Of a stretch of 47,963 bases of DNA, positions 1 to 7,683 are shown in pieces. The translations under genes and the position numbers were made by a program. This DNA is from Herpetosiphonaceae bacterium (GTDB taxonomy: Bacteria > Chloroflexota > Chloroflexia > Chloroflexales > Kallotenuaceae), in the NCBI GenBank assembly GCA_013821605.1, contig JACDGP010000031.1, positions 1 to 47,963 on the forward strand, read 5' to 3'. Every line of letters begins with the position of its first letter. The stretch's first letter is position 1. The notes beneath the pieces were generated by a model. It saw only the letters and a list, made by a program, of their open reading frames with translations, made no database searches and had not been told where the DNA came from.

Positions 1-1483
1 GCCCAGGGTTGTGCAGAAAGACGCGAGCGAAGGCGAGCAGTTGCGCTTCGCCTGCTGACACGCCACCACCCAGCGCAAGCTCACAATCAAGGCCGGCGGG
101 CAGGGACTGACACCAGTTCCAGAGGCCGATCGTTTCGAGCACGGCTTGCAGGCGCTCGTCGCTGATCGACCGGTCAAAGAAGGAGAGGTTATCGCGGACC
201 GAGGCGTTAAACAGTTGCACATCTTGGGTCACGATGCCGACGCGCTGGCGCACATCTGCCATATATGCAGTACGGAGATCCGTATCGTTTAGATGGATCG
301 TGCCGCTTTGGGGGTCGTAGAGGCGAAACAGCAGGCGCGTGAGTGTTGTTTTCCCGCTGCCGGTGCGACCCAACAGTCCCAGCACCTTGCCGGGCGCGAG
401 TTCAAAGGAGAGCTGTTTGAGGACCGGCTCGTGCTCGCCATAGCCAAAGACCACGTCCTCGAAGCCAACCGTCAGTGCACCAGCCGGGATCAGTGCGCCG
501 TCACCATCGACCATCGTCGTGGTGATGCGGCGTAACTCTTCGATCCGCCCGATGCTGGCACTGGCGCGCTGGAGATCGCGGAGTTGCTCGGTCAGTTGCT
601 CAAGCGGCTGGCGTAGCATTTGGGTATATTGGAAGAACAAAAAGACGGTGCCAAGCGTCACTTCGTGGCGCATGAACAGGTAGGCTCCGAGGGCAAGTGC
701 CAGCGCATAGCCCAGCGCGAAGACGGAGATCGTCATGGCCCAAATCAAGATATTCATCAGGCTCGACGCCCGACCACGCACCAAAATCTCGCGGGAGCGC
801 TCGAAGAAGCGACGCATCACATACGCGCCGCCACCGTTCGCACGAATATCATCAATGCCCGACAGTCGCTCTTCCAGAAAGCCGTAGAGCTGCGCATCTG
901 CTTCGCGCTCGGCGGCAACATAGGGCACTGACAAGTTCCGGCTACGCCGGAGCACCGCAATCGCGAGCAGAGTGAACAGCAGCATGGCTGCGCCGACCCG
1001 CCAATCCTCACGAAATAGGAGGATCAATACGCCGGCGAGTAGGAGTCCATTGCCTAAGACTCTGATTACGAACTGCGAAAAAAAGTTGGCCAAGGCGGTC
1101 ACATCGCCGTCGATGCGCTCGATCAATTCACCCGGCGTCCGTTCCTGGTGGAACGGCATATCGAGGTTCAAGCAATGGCGCGCCAGTTCGGAGCGCATAC
1201 GATTGGTCGCGGCCCAACCGACTTGTTCGCTGAAGCAGGTTGCGGCGACGCCGAGCGCTTGTGTTCCGCAGGCGATAGCAATAAACAAGAGCGCCAGGCC
1301 GGTCAACTGTTGCGTTGTACCACCCTGCATGGCACTGTCGATAAAGCGCCGTAGCAGCTGTGGATTGACCAGTTGCAGCCCGATACTGCTGAGCAGGACG
1401 ACGGCGAGCAACCCAACTTTGCGGCGTTGTGGCCGTAGGTAGTCCACGAGCAAATTGGCAGATCGGCGTTGTCGCTGTTGCAT
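1..1483 (-). CDS. ABC exporter half-transporter (fused membrane and ATPase domains), C-terminus off the window
   Basis: The reading frame opens at an ATG whose complement is 1481-1483 and runs off the left edge, so about 494 residues are visible. Residues 1-320 form a type I exporter membrane domain with hydrophobic helices near 22-45, 60-80, 140-175 and 245-285. The nucleotide-binding domain begins near 335, with Walker A GRTGSGKTT at 370-378 and an ABC signature VSAGEAQ near 474. Walker B and the H-loop lie beyond the edge. The family pumps lipids, peptides or drugs across the cytoplasmic membrane as homo- or heterodimers; a partner half could lie just outside the window. An AGGA precedes the ATG. 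The gene sits behind a promoter, two short ORFs and an intrinsic terminator, suggesting regulation by attenuation. Substrate unknown. Confidence 0.93.
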   Translation of the reverse strand, partial: MQQRQRRSANLLVDYLRPQRRKVGLLAVVLLSSIGLQLVNPQLLRRFIDSAMQGGTTQQLTGLALLFIAIACGTQALGVAATCFSEQVGWAATNRMRSELARHCLNLDMPFHQERTPGELIERIDGDVTALANFFSQFVIRVLGNGLLLAGVLILLFREDWRVGAAMLLFTLLAIAVLRRSRNLSVPYVAAEREADAQLYGFLEERLSGIDDIRANGGGAYVMRRFFERSREILVRGRASSLMNILIWAMTISVFALGYALALALGAYLFMRHEVTLGTVFLFFQYTQMLRQPLEQLTEQLRDLQRASASIGRIEELRRITTTMVDGDGALIPAGALTVGFEDVVFGYGEHEPVLKQLSFELAPGKVLGLLGRTGSGKTTLTRLLFRLYDPQSGTIHLNDTDLRTAYMADVRQRVGIVTQDVQLFNASVRDNLSFFDRSISDERLQAVLETIGLWNWCQSLPAGLDCELALGGGVSAGEAQLLAFARVFLHNPG

Positions 1484-1529
1484 ATGATCCTGCTTAGGTG
1501 ATTTAGGTGGTTTATCTCGCCGGGACAAC

Positions 1530-1563
1530 AAAAAACCGTGAGGCGACGATTCGCCCACGGTTT
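1530..1563 (-). terminator. Intrinsic terminator in the leader of the ABC exporter
   Basis: Read on the minus strand, AAACCGTG plus GGCGA pairs with TCGCC plus CACGGTTT. This gives a 13-bp stem with a four-base loop and one bulged T, followed by TTTTTTG. It lies between the promoter at 1684-1712 and the exporter start at 1483, so it would stop most transcripts before the gene unless antitermination occurs. The sequence CGCCACATGGT near the transcript start could pair imperfectly with the left arm and act as an antiterminator; that pairing is inference. Confidence 0.8.
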
Positions 1564-1596
1564 GTTCTTAATGCAACGTGTTGCTGGTAGCAGGCG

Positions 1597-1641
1597 CTAT
1601 CTCGCTAGGATTCCTCCTATGATGTTGATGGACGTACTCAT
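1597..1641 (-). CDS. Candidate leader peptide MSTSINIIGGILAR upstream of the ABC exporter
   Basis: A 14-codon ORF starts at an ATG that overlaps the stop of the preceding mini-ORF (TGATG). GGAGCAGG lies at Shine-Dalgarno distance upstream. The ORF contains an internal AGGAGG within ATA-GGA-GGA, which could cause ribosome pausing, and ends 34 nt before the terminator stem. The arrangement resembles drug-inducible leader peptides such as bmrB upstream of bmrCD in Bacillus subtilis, but the peptide sequence itself matches nothing I recognise. Real translation is not proven. Confidence 0.4.
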   Translation of the reverse strand: MSTSINIIGGILAR

Positions 1642-1670
1642 CAAAAGGCCTGCTCCATGATCGGCACCAT
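1641..1670 (-). CDS. Candidate leader mini-ORF MVPIMEQAF
   Basis: A nine-codon ORF starts about seven bases after the predicted transcription start, so it would be nearly leaderless. Its stop overlaps the start of the next mini-ORF, which would couple their translation. Its start region is the segment that could pair with the terminator's left arm. Evidence is purely positional. Confidence 0.25.
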   Translation of the reverse strand: MVPIMEQAF

Positions 1671-1683
1671 GTGGCGCTCCGTG

Positions 1684-1712
1684 AGTATAGCTTGCGGTCG
1701 GTGGGGTGTCAA
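1684..1712 (-). promoter_or_regulatory. Sigma70-type promoter for the ABC exporter leader
   Basis: On the minus strand a perfect -35 TTGACA (1707-1712) is separated by exactly 17 bases from -10 TATACT (1684-1689). Transcription would begin near 1677, giving a leader of about 195 nt before the exporter start. Confidence 0.85.
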
Positions 1713-1725
1713 GCACGAACTTTGG

Positions 1726-1770
1726 GACCCTCACCCCTAACCCCTCTCCCAGTGCGCGGGCGAGGGGAAC
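1726..1770. repeat. REP-like GC-rich dispersed repeat, copy 1
   Basis: The block begins GACCCTCACCCC and contains CCCCTCTCCCAG followed by GCGCGGG and GAGGGGAA, an imperfect inverted repeat. A closely similar block lies in opposite orientation at 32201-32244. Both copies are intergenic, as expected for a REP-type element. Confidence 0.65.
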
Positions 1771-1844
1771 GAAATGGTACTATGCTTGGTTCGCTCGGTT
1801 ATACTAGGCGGTGTTGATCACGGTTATTTCTGGAGCAAGAGCGC

Positions 1845-2234
1845 ATGGCACAGATCAAAGTGTACGGGCTCAAAGAGCACTTGAATCAAACGAAAGCGCA
1901 GCTATCCGATATTATCCATGCCTGTGCTGCGGATGCCCTTCAACTGCCCACTGAAAAGCGCTTTCACCGCTTTTTTCCGCTGGATCGTTCTGACTTTTAT
2001 TATCCGACCGATCGTACGGAAAAATATACGATTATCGAAATCAGCATGTTTGAAGGTCGTTCGACCGAGGCAAAAAAGCACTTGGTGCGCTTGCTCTTTG
2101 CGAGGATTAGTCAGGAAGTGGCGATTGGGGTGCAGGATATCGAAATAACGATCTCGGAAACCCCGAAGTACAACTGGGGGATCCGGGGCCTGCCGGGCGA
2201 CGAGCTAGGCTTGAACTACAAGGTCGAGGTGTGA
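1845..2234 (+). CDS. Tautomerase-superfamily protein
   Basis: A 129-residue protein resembling the second tautomerase family of Pfam (Tautomerase_2): an N-terminal beta strand, a helix near residues 15-32, a conserved block FHRFFPLDRSDFYYP near 41-55, strand YTIIEISMFEGR near 61-72 and a C-terminal NWGIRGLPGDE. Known relatives catalyse keto-enol tautomerisation or dehalogenation using an N-terminal proline. Here the mature N-terminus would be Ala (MAQIK) rather than Pro, so classical Pro-1 chemistry looks absent and activity is uncertain. A -10-like TATACT lies at 1800-1805 without a clear -35. The gene stands alone. Confidence 0.8.
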   Translation: MAQIKVYGLKEHLNQTKAQLSDIIHACAADALQLPTEKRFHRFFPLDRSDFYYPTDRTEKYTIIEISMFEGRSTEAKKHLVRLLFARISQEVAIGVQDIEITISETPKYNWGIRGLPGDELGLNYKVEV

Positions 2235-2348
2235 GTCCGGCACTTTGCGCAGGTTGGGTAAGACAACATGATAGCGAAGAAAGACAACAAGACTGTGGCA
2301 ACAAACAGCACAATTGCTAGGCGTGATGAGCAGGTAGGCGGTGAAGTG

Positions 2349-4358
2349 ATGGCGCAGCAGCTGGTTGAGACGGTGCATGTTGTCTTCAAAACGCATCTCG
2401 ACATCGGCTTCACCGACTTCGCGCGCAACGTGGTCGAGCAGTATCACACACGCTTTATCCCACAGGCACTTGCGACGGCGCGAGCATTGCGCGAACGGGG
2501 CGGCGCGGAGCGCATGGTTTGGACAACCGGCTCCTGGCTGATCTACGAGCATCTTGAGCAGGCCGGTGCGGAAGCACGCCACCGCCTGGAGCAGGCGATT
2601 GGGGACGGCGACATTGCTTGGCATGGGCTGCCGTTTACCACGCATACCGAACTGATGGATCCTGCCTTGTTCGAATTTGGTCTCGGCATGTCCGCCGAAC
2701 TCGACCGCCGTTTCGGCAAGCAGACCATCGCCGCGAAGATGACTGACGTGCCGGGTCATACGCGGGGCATGGTTCCGTTGCTGGCCGCAGCGGGGATTCA
2801 ATTTCTCCACATCGGGGTCAATCCGTCTTCCCGGCCACCGGATGTGCCGCCGGTGTTTGTTTGGCAGGATCCGAGCGGTGCCAGCGTGGTGGTGATGTAC
2901 CAGCGCGGCTCCTACGGAGAGTTAATGGTCGTGCCGTGGCTGGCAGACGCGATTGCGTTTGCTCACACTAATGATAATCAGGGGCCGCAGTCACCTGAGC
3001 AGGTCATTGCGAATTTCGAGCATCTGCGGGCGCAATTGCCGGGCGCACGGGTCGTGGCCTCGACGCTCGATGCCTTCGCGCGCAAGTTGTTGGTGATCAA
3101 AGATCAGTTACCGGTGGTACGTGCCGAACTAGGTGACACCTGGATTCACGGTGCCGGCAGTGACCCGTGGAAGATTGCCAGATTTCGCGAGTTGCAGCGC
3201 CTGCGCAGTCATTGGTTGGTAAGCGGCGAAGTGCAAGCTGACGACGAACATGTCAAGGCCTTCAGCCGGCATCTGATCATGGTGCCTGAGCATACTTGGG
3301 GCCTAGATGAAAAAACGTTCCTGGCCGACGAGCAGACCTATGATGCGCCCAGCTTTGGGGCCGCGCGGCCAACTCCCCGGTTCCACATGATGGAAGAGTC
3401 GTGGCTTGAACAGCGTGGCTATCTTGATGCGGCGTTGTCTGCGCTCGGTGACACGACGCAAGGGCAGGAGGCACAGCGGGCTGTTGCAGCCTTGGTCCCC
3501 GGGTTGCCGGATTTCTCGACGTTTGAACGCGTCGATGATCCTGAGGCACCGATTGAGACGGCGCACTTCCAGCTCCATTTCGATCCACGGCACGGCTCCA
3601 TTACGCAGCTCACACACAAAGCTACCGGCCGGCACTGGTTCGACGACCAGCATCCACTGGCGCTCGTCCGCTACCAGACCTTTGGCCGGGCGGAGTACGA
3701 CCGCTTTTGGCGGCAATACAACATCAACAAGCGCACAACCGCCGTGTGGTCAATTCCAGATTTCACGAAACCGGGGATCGAAACGGCGCTCCAGTCGGGA
3801 GCGGAGTGGTTGCCGGTGCTCGATGGGCTGTACCACCGGTATGATGGCAAGCGCCACCAGTTCATCGCCGACCTACGCATGCCTGAGGAGAGCTCGATGC
3901 AGTTTGGTGCTCCGTAGCGGATCGTGCTGGAAAGCTACTTGCCGGACGATGCTGCACAGATCCAGCAAACGCTGCAGTGGTTCGATAAGCCCGCGTGCCG
4001 GATTGCGGAGGCAATCTGGTGCTCGTTCGTCCCGATAGCTTCAGATGCCAAGGGCTGGCGACTCGATAAGCTCGGTGAAGCGATCGGGCCGCACGATGTG
4101 ATTCGCAACGGCAACCGCAAATTGCATGCAGTTGGGCGCGGCTTCTCCTACCATGATGCGACCGGCGGCTTTGAGCTTGAAACACTGGATGCTCCGTTGG
4201 TGGCACCGGGCACGCCTTCGCTACTCGACTTTAACAACCGCCAGCCGGTGATGACGCGCGGGATGCACGTCAATCTCTTCAACAATGTGTGGGGTACGAA
4301 TTTCCGGATGTGGTGCGACGACGACATGCGGTTCAGATTTATTCTGACCTTTTCGTAA
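2349..4358 (+). pseudogene. DUF5054 / GH38-like glycosidase gene interrupted by an in-frame amber codon
   Basis: The start at 2349 follows AGGCGG at good spacing; an in-frame ATG at 2268 adds 27 poorly ordered residues and is less likely. The N-terminal part reads as a DUF5054 protein, related to GH38 alpha-mannosidase-like enzymes, with the HxD motif HLDIGFTD (H16, D18). After codon 522 a TAG at 3915-3917 interrupts the frame. The same frame then continues without another stop to a TAA at 4356-4358, encoding about 146 more residues that look like the natural C-terminal beta domain. A single substitution (for example CAG to TAG) would account for this. Alternatives are a sequencing error or amber suppression. 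The 3' end overlaps the molybdopterin remnant by 20 bases. Confidence 0.8.
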
Positions 4359-4584
4359 CGTCCAAGCCATGCGTGACTGGATCGATCTCCCCGCGACCGA
4401 TCGGCGTCCAACTGCTCCACACGGTCGACGCCGGCGCGCCGTAATCTGGACCAGTATGCAGATCGATCTGGACGACCCATTTGATCCACTGGAATCCGCG
4501 ATAGCCGGGGGCGACCAGACGTACCGGAGCGCCTCGGTAGCGCGCGGTGTCATACTGGCATCGTACCATCGTTGGCGAGTCCAG
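4339..4584 (-). pseudogene. Remnant of a molybdopterin-dependent (sulfite-oxidase-like) oxidoreductase
   Basis: An open stretch of about 80 codons lies immediately after, and in the same frame as, the stop of the mini-RNA polymerase. It encodes GAPVRLVAPGYRGFQWIKWV, which closely resembles the substrate-side motif of membrane or sulfite-oxidase-type molybdopterin oxidoreductases, followed by PDYGAPASTVWSSWTP. No cofactor-binding domain is present, so only a C-terminal fragment survives. The identification rests on motif recognition. It may mark an old recombination junction beside the sigma/RNAP pair; readthrough from the polymerase is possible but unlikely. Confidence 0.45.
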
Positions 4585-7500
4585 TCATTCGGGCTTAGAA
4601 GCTGGAACAGGTAGCCCCACAAACAGTCGGCTATCGATGTTCGTCAGTGGATCGTCTTCGCCAGTGACTGCAGCACGGGCGAAGACGATGCCAGGCGTGG
4701 GACTGCGTCGGGCTCGCGCCAGCACTCTGAACCCTTCCGCCCCACTGACCCAATGTCCGGTTGGGTGCAACTGCTCGGAGAAGGTGCCGGTGTCGGTCCA
4801 TGCCATCCAGTAGGCAACTGCCACCGCAAAGAGATCCTGCGGGGTGAGGCCCGTGCAATAGCTATGGCGCACGATCAACGGCGGAAAGCGACCTGTAACG
4901 GCTTGGAGGCCGACAGGTGCGATGTGCTGTGCGATCAAATGTACGTTGCCGCGTGCACCGCTCCACGTACTGAGGATTTGAACACCCATATCTGGATCGG
5001 TAACGTGGGTATGTGTGCGCATCAGTTCGTGGACTTCGCCCGTGTAGGCATACCATAGGGCTGGATCATCACTCTCTGGCGGGGATGGCACAGTGAAGCT
5101 TTCACCGAAGAAGGGACTCATCGACGCTCCTGAGGTACGACTCGCCTCGAAGCCACGCCGAGCTAGCCGTTCGATTGCCTCGGCGGCGGCTACGAAGCCT
5201 TCACGCTCAAATACCTGCTCGATCGCCGTTGCGACGGCCTGCTTGTCGACAAAGCCGTGGGGTCGGGCAACTTCCGTGCCGGCCAGTATGTTGATCTCCG
5301 CTTGTCCCGACGCCGTCAGGCTCAAATCGGCCAGGCCCCAGATGGCGAGTTGTGCAGGACCGAGGCGTTTCAGGAGTTGGGGCAAGCGGGTGATTGTCCC
5401 TGCGACGGAGAGGCGCGCGCCCGCCTCCGTTTGACCCGCTGCCGTGAGTGGCAGAAAGATTTCCACTTCGTCACCGTCAAAGTCGGCGTCCATGATGTTG
5501 CACGCCTGCGGATGGAGCCGCACAACACGGTCGGGGGAGCGCACTGGGTGAAAGGCAAGAAAGGGGGCATCGACCGTGGCATAGAACGGGTGGATATCAC
5601 CGCCGTGATAAATCAACACCCACGAGTGGGCCATCAGTGCCTCAAGTGCCTGGGTCGCTTCAGCTGTACGCGCCGCTATTGCTGCGGCGTCGAGTTCACG
5701 TTCAACTAGCGGGCCGAAGAGCGTCCAGGCGAGTTCGTCAGGCAGCCCCACTTGGTCAAGGCGCAGATCGGTCCCCGGTGCAATCACCGCCCGCCCACTC
5801 CACCGGACGTGTGCGTCAAAGTGCAGATGTCCAAGGGTCAGTAGCGCGTCGAAGTAGGCACCGATACGGGTGTCGAGGTCGGCCAAGGCCTGCTGGCGTA
5901 GACTGGTTGGGGCGGCGTCCGCCAGGAGACGCTCCAGCCGTCCGTTGGATGCAACGAGGGCATGGTATTCGGTCAAGGGAGGCCATGCACCCACACGGGT
6001 GAGTTGGTAGGCCGGTGACCAGCCGGTCGAGGACCAGCCGCGAAGCCAGGGATGCAGCACCGGAGTCGCCAGGGTAAGTGCTTTGTCCGTGGGGGGGTCA
6101 AGTCGGAAGCGTAAACGCTGATCCGGCAGCGTGAGTTCCGCGCGGACACCCGCTGCGGCAAGGCGTTCGACGAGCGTAGCAAACTGGGGCGTGGGTAGCG
6201 GGCTCTGCTCAACGGGACCGGCGGCGACACGTACGGCCAACATTTCTGTATCGGCGCGTTCCGCAGCCCGCGTATTCCAGTGCTCGCGGATGTTCTCGAA
6301 TGCGCTCGCGTCGCGCAGTTCCACATACGCCAACTCATCTTGGTGTTGGCCCGCACCCCCAATAGTGGTTACGCGGAGCGCCGCACGGGCGGTATGGGTG
6401 GTCCGTCCCCAGTAGACCCAACCGACCGTACTTGGTCGTGCCAATGCTGGGCCATCCACCCCGAGGGTGAGCGTTTCCATACCGTCTTGACGAAGGCCGG
6501 CACGCAGGCAACGCGCATGCAACTCCTCAGCGCTCGGAGCATGGAAGGGCGGTATGATCGCCGGGCTGTGTTCGGCGTGGGTGATGCGGCCCATTAATGC
6601 TTCGCGCACCTGTCCAAAGTTGAGTCGTGAGATGAGGCCAGTCTGAGGATAAATCAGTTCCACTGGGGTACCATCCGGCAGGTATGGCATCTCCGCATCC
6701 GGCACAATCCGGCTGACGACGCCTTTCGCCCCGTGCCGGTTGCTTAGTTTGTCGCCCGGCTCTACGGGGTAGGGATATGCGAGGCGGCAAGCGCAACTCT
6801 CGCTCAGCACGATGGCGTCTTCAAAGGTATCTGCACCCCAGGAGGTGAAGGCAGTGAGCAGGTTGCGCCCACACCAGAAGTCCATTGTATCGGGCTCGTT
6901 GCCCGTTCGTACCAGCGCGGGCTCTGGGTCCGGCGGCGGGAGCCAGTCGCGCAGTAGGTTGGCACCCATCAGCAGCCGTGCTACGGTGCTATGTTCAAGG
7001 AAAGGAATTGTGGACGCGGCTAGACCAAGGATCTGCTCAGGCCGTTCATCAACGATCAGGAGTCGTCCATCACGAATCGTCGCGCCCATTGCGAGTGAGA
7101 GCAGCCGTCCGGCTTCGGAACCTTCGGGTGTGTCGATCGGGCAGATACGCCCGAAGTACGATGGTTCGATCACTTGGTCGCCGGCGATCATGCGCAGTCG
7201 TCGTAGATGGGTTTGGGTCGCCAGCCAGTTGGTCGTATGGAGCTGCTCGACAGAGGGGTGCGTGAGGAAAAATGCACGAAGCCATTCGTCCAGGGGGAGC
7301 CAAAGACGAAGCAACGCTGCATCCCAGGGGAACTGTGCGGGGGCAGGGCCAAGACGTGCCGTCAGATACTCCAGCAGTTGTTCGCCGACACAATGGATCT
7401 CGGCTGTAACCAGATCTTGATGTGTAGCAAGCGGTAGGACCACACGTTGCTGGTGCTCAACGATGAAGACGCCATCTGGGTCGGGATAAGGGATGTCGTC

Positions 7501-7680
7501 ATAGGTTGTGGTTAGCTCGCCGTCTGCGCTAGCGACGACCACGTGCAGGGAGCAGGTGGCCGGACTGATGGTCGTGACCCGGTAGCCGGTTAGCGGCAGT
7601 TGGGTGGCTAGAAGGTGTGGTAAGCCTTCGTGTAGGAACCGGTCGAACGATGCGGTGTGCCAGGGTGTACTTGTGATCAT
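4585..7680 (-). CDS. Single-chain mini RNA polymerase: fused RpoB-like and RpoC-like catalytic halves
   Basis: 1031 residues, against roughly 2,500 or more for separate beta plus beta'. RpoB-like part: NWLATQTHLRRLR (151-163) aligns without gaps to the rifampicin-region helix; GRICPIDTPEG (177-187); IPFLEHSTVARLLMGAN (225-241); FEDAI (286-290); GDKLSNRHGAKG (309-320) with both barrel lysines, K311 and K319; SRLNFGQ (351-357); then a region near 412-470 resembling the RpoB C-terminus. RpoC-like part: 571-615 resembles the beta' clamp helices that bind sigma; SGRAVI (628-633); QVGLP (643-647); the metal-binding DADFDGD (731-737; D733, D735, D737); bridge-helix GARG (908-911). The beta flap (only about 20 residues between FEDAI and GDK), the zinc ribbon and a recognisable trigger loop are absent. 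Its SD AAGGAG lies inside the last codons of the sigma gene, indicating translational coupling. Predicted DNA-dependent RNA polymerase; template and promoters unknown. Confidence 0.92.
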   Translation of the reverse strand: MITSTPWHTASFDRFLHEGLPHLLATQLPLTGYRVTTISPATCSLHVVVASADGELTTTYDDIPYPDPDGVFIVEHQQRVVLPLATHQDLVTAEIHCVGEQLLEYLTARLGPAPAQFPWDAALLRLWLPLDEWLRAFFLTHPSVEQLHTTNWLATQTHLRRLRMIAGDQVIEPSYFGRICPIDTPEGSEAGRLLSLAMGATIRDGRLLIVDERPEQILGLAASTIPFLEHSTVARLLMGANLLRDWLPPPDPEPALVRTGNEPDTMDFWCGRNLLTAFTSWGADTFEDAIVLSESCACRLAYPYPVEPGDKLSNRHGAKGVVSRIVPDAEMPYLPDGTPVELIYPQTGLISRLNFGQVREALMGRITHAEHSPAIIPPFHAPSAEELHARCLRAGLRQDGMETLTLGVDGPALARPSTVGWVYWGRTTHTARAALRVTTIGGAGQHQDELAYVELRDASAFENIREHWNTRAAERADTEMLAVRVAAGPVEQSPLPTPQFATLVERLAAAGVRAELTLPDQRLRFRLDPPTDKALTLATPVLHPWLRGWSSTGWSPAYQLTRVGAWPPLTEYHALVASNGRLERLLADAAPTSLRQQALADLDTRIGAYFDALLTLGHLHFDAHVRWSGRAVIAPGTDLRLDQVGLPDELAWTLFGPLVERELDAAAIAARTAEATQALEALMAHSWVLIYHGGDIHPFYATVDAPFLAFHPVRSPDRVVRLHPQACNIMDADFDGDEVEIFLPLTAAGQTEAGARLSVAGTITRLPQLLKRLGPAQLAIWGLADLSLTASGQAEINILAGTEVARPHGFVDKQAVATAIEQVFEREGFVAAAEAIERLARRGFEASRTSGASMSPFFGESFTVPSPPESDDPALWYAYTGEVHELMRTHTHVTDPDMGVQILSTWSGARGNVHLIAQHIAPVGLQAVTGRFPPLIVRHSYCTGLTPQDLFAVAVAYWMAWTDTGTFSEQLHPTGHWVSGAEGFRVLARARRSPTPGIVFARAAVTGEDDPLTNIDSRLFVGLPVPASKPE

Positions 7681-7683
7681 AAG

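Noticed and set aside
1620-1680. T-box riboswitch upstream of the ABC exporter
   Set aside because: No AGGGTGG-type T-box sequence or specifier-loop layout was found; the mini-ORFs plus terminator fit ribosome-mediated attenuation better.
2205-2810. 201-codon minus-strand ORF
   Set aside because: It lies antisense to the DUF5054 gene and has no SD or recognisable domain.
6812-7420. 202-codon plus-strand ORF
   Set aside because: It is antisense to the mini-RNAP, rich in Ser/Arg as expected for a shadow of a GC-rich gene.
4585-7680. Housekeeping rpoB/rpoC or a phage T7-type polymerase
   Set aside because: The motifs are multisubunit-type (DADFDGD, GDK...AKG), not T7-type. The protein is far too small and lacks the flap, zinc ribbon and jaw, and no ribosomal protein genes are nearby as usual for rpoBC.
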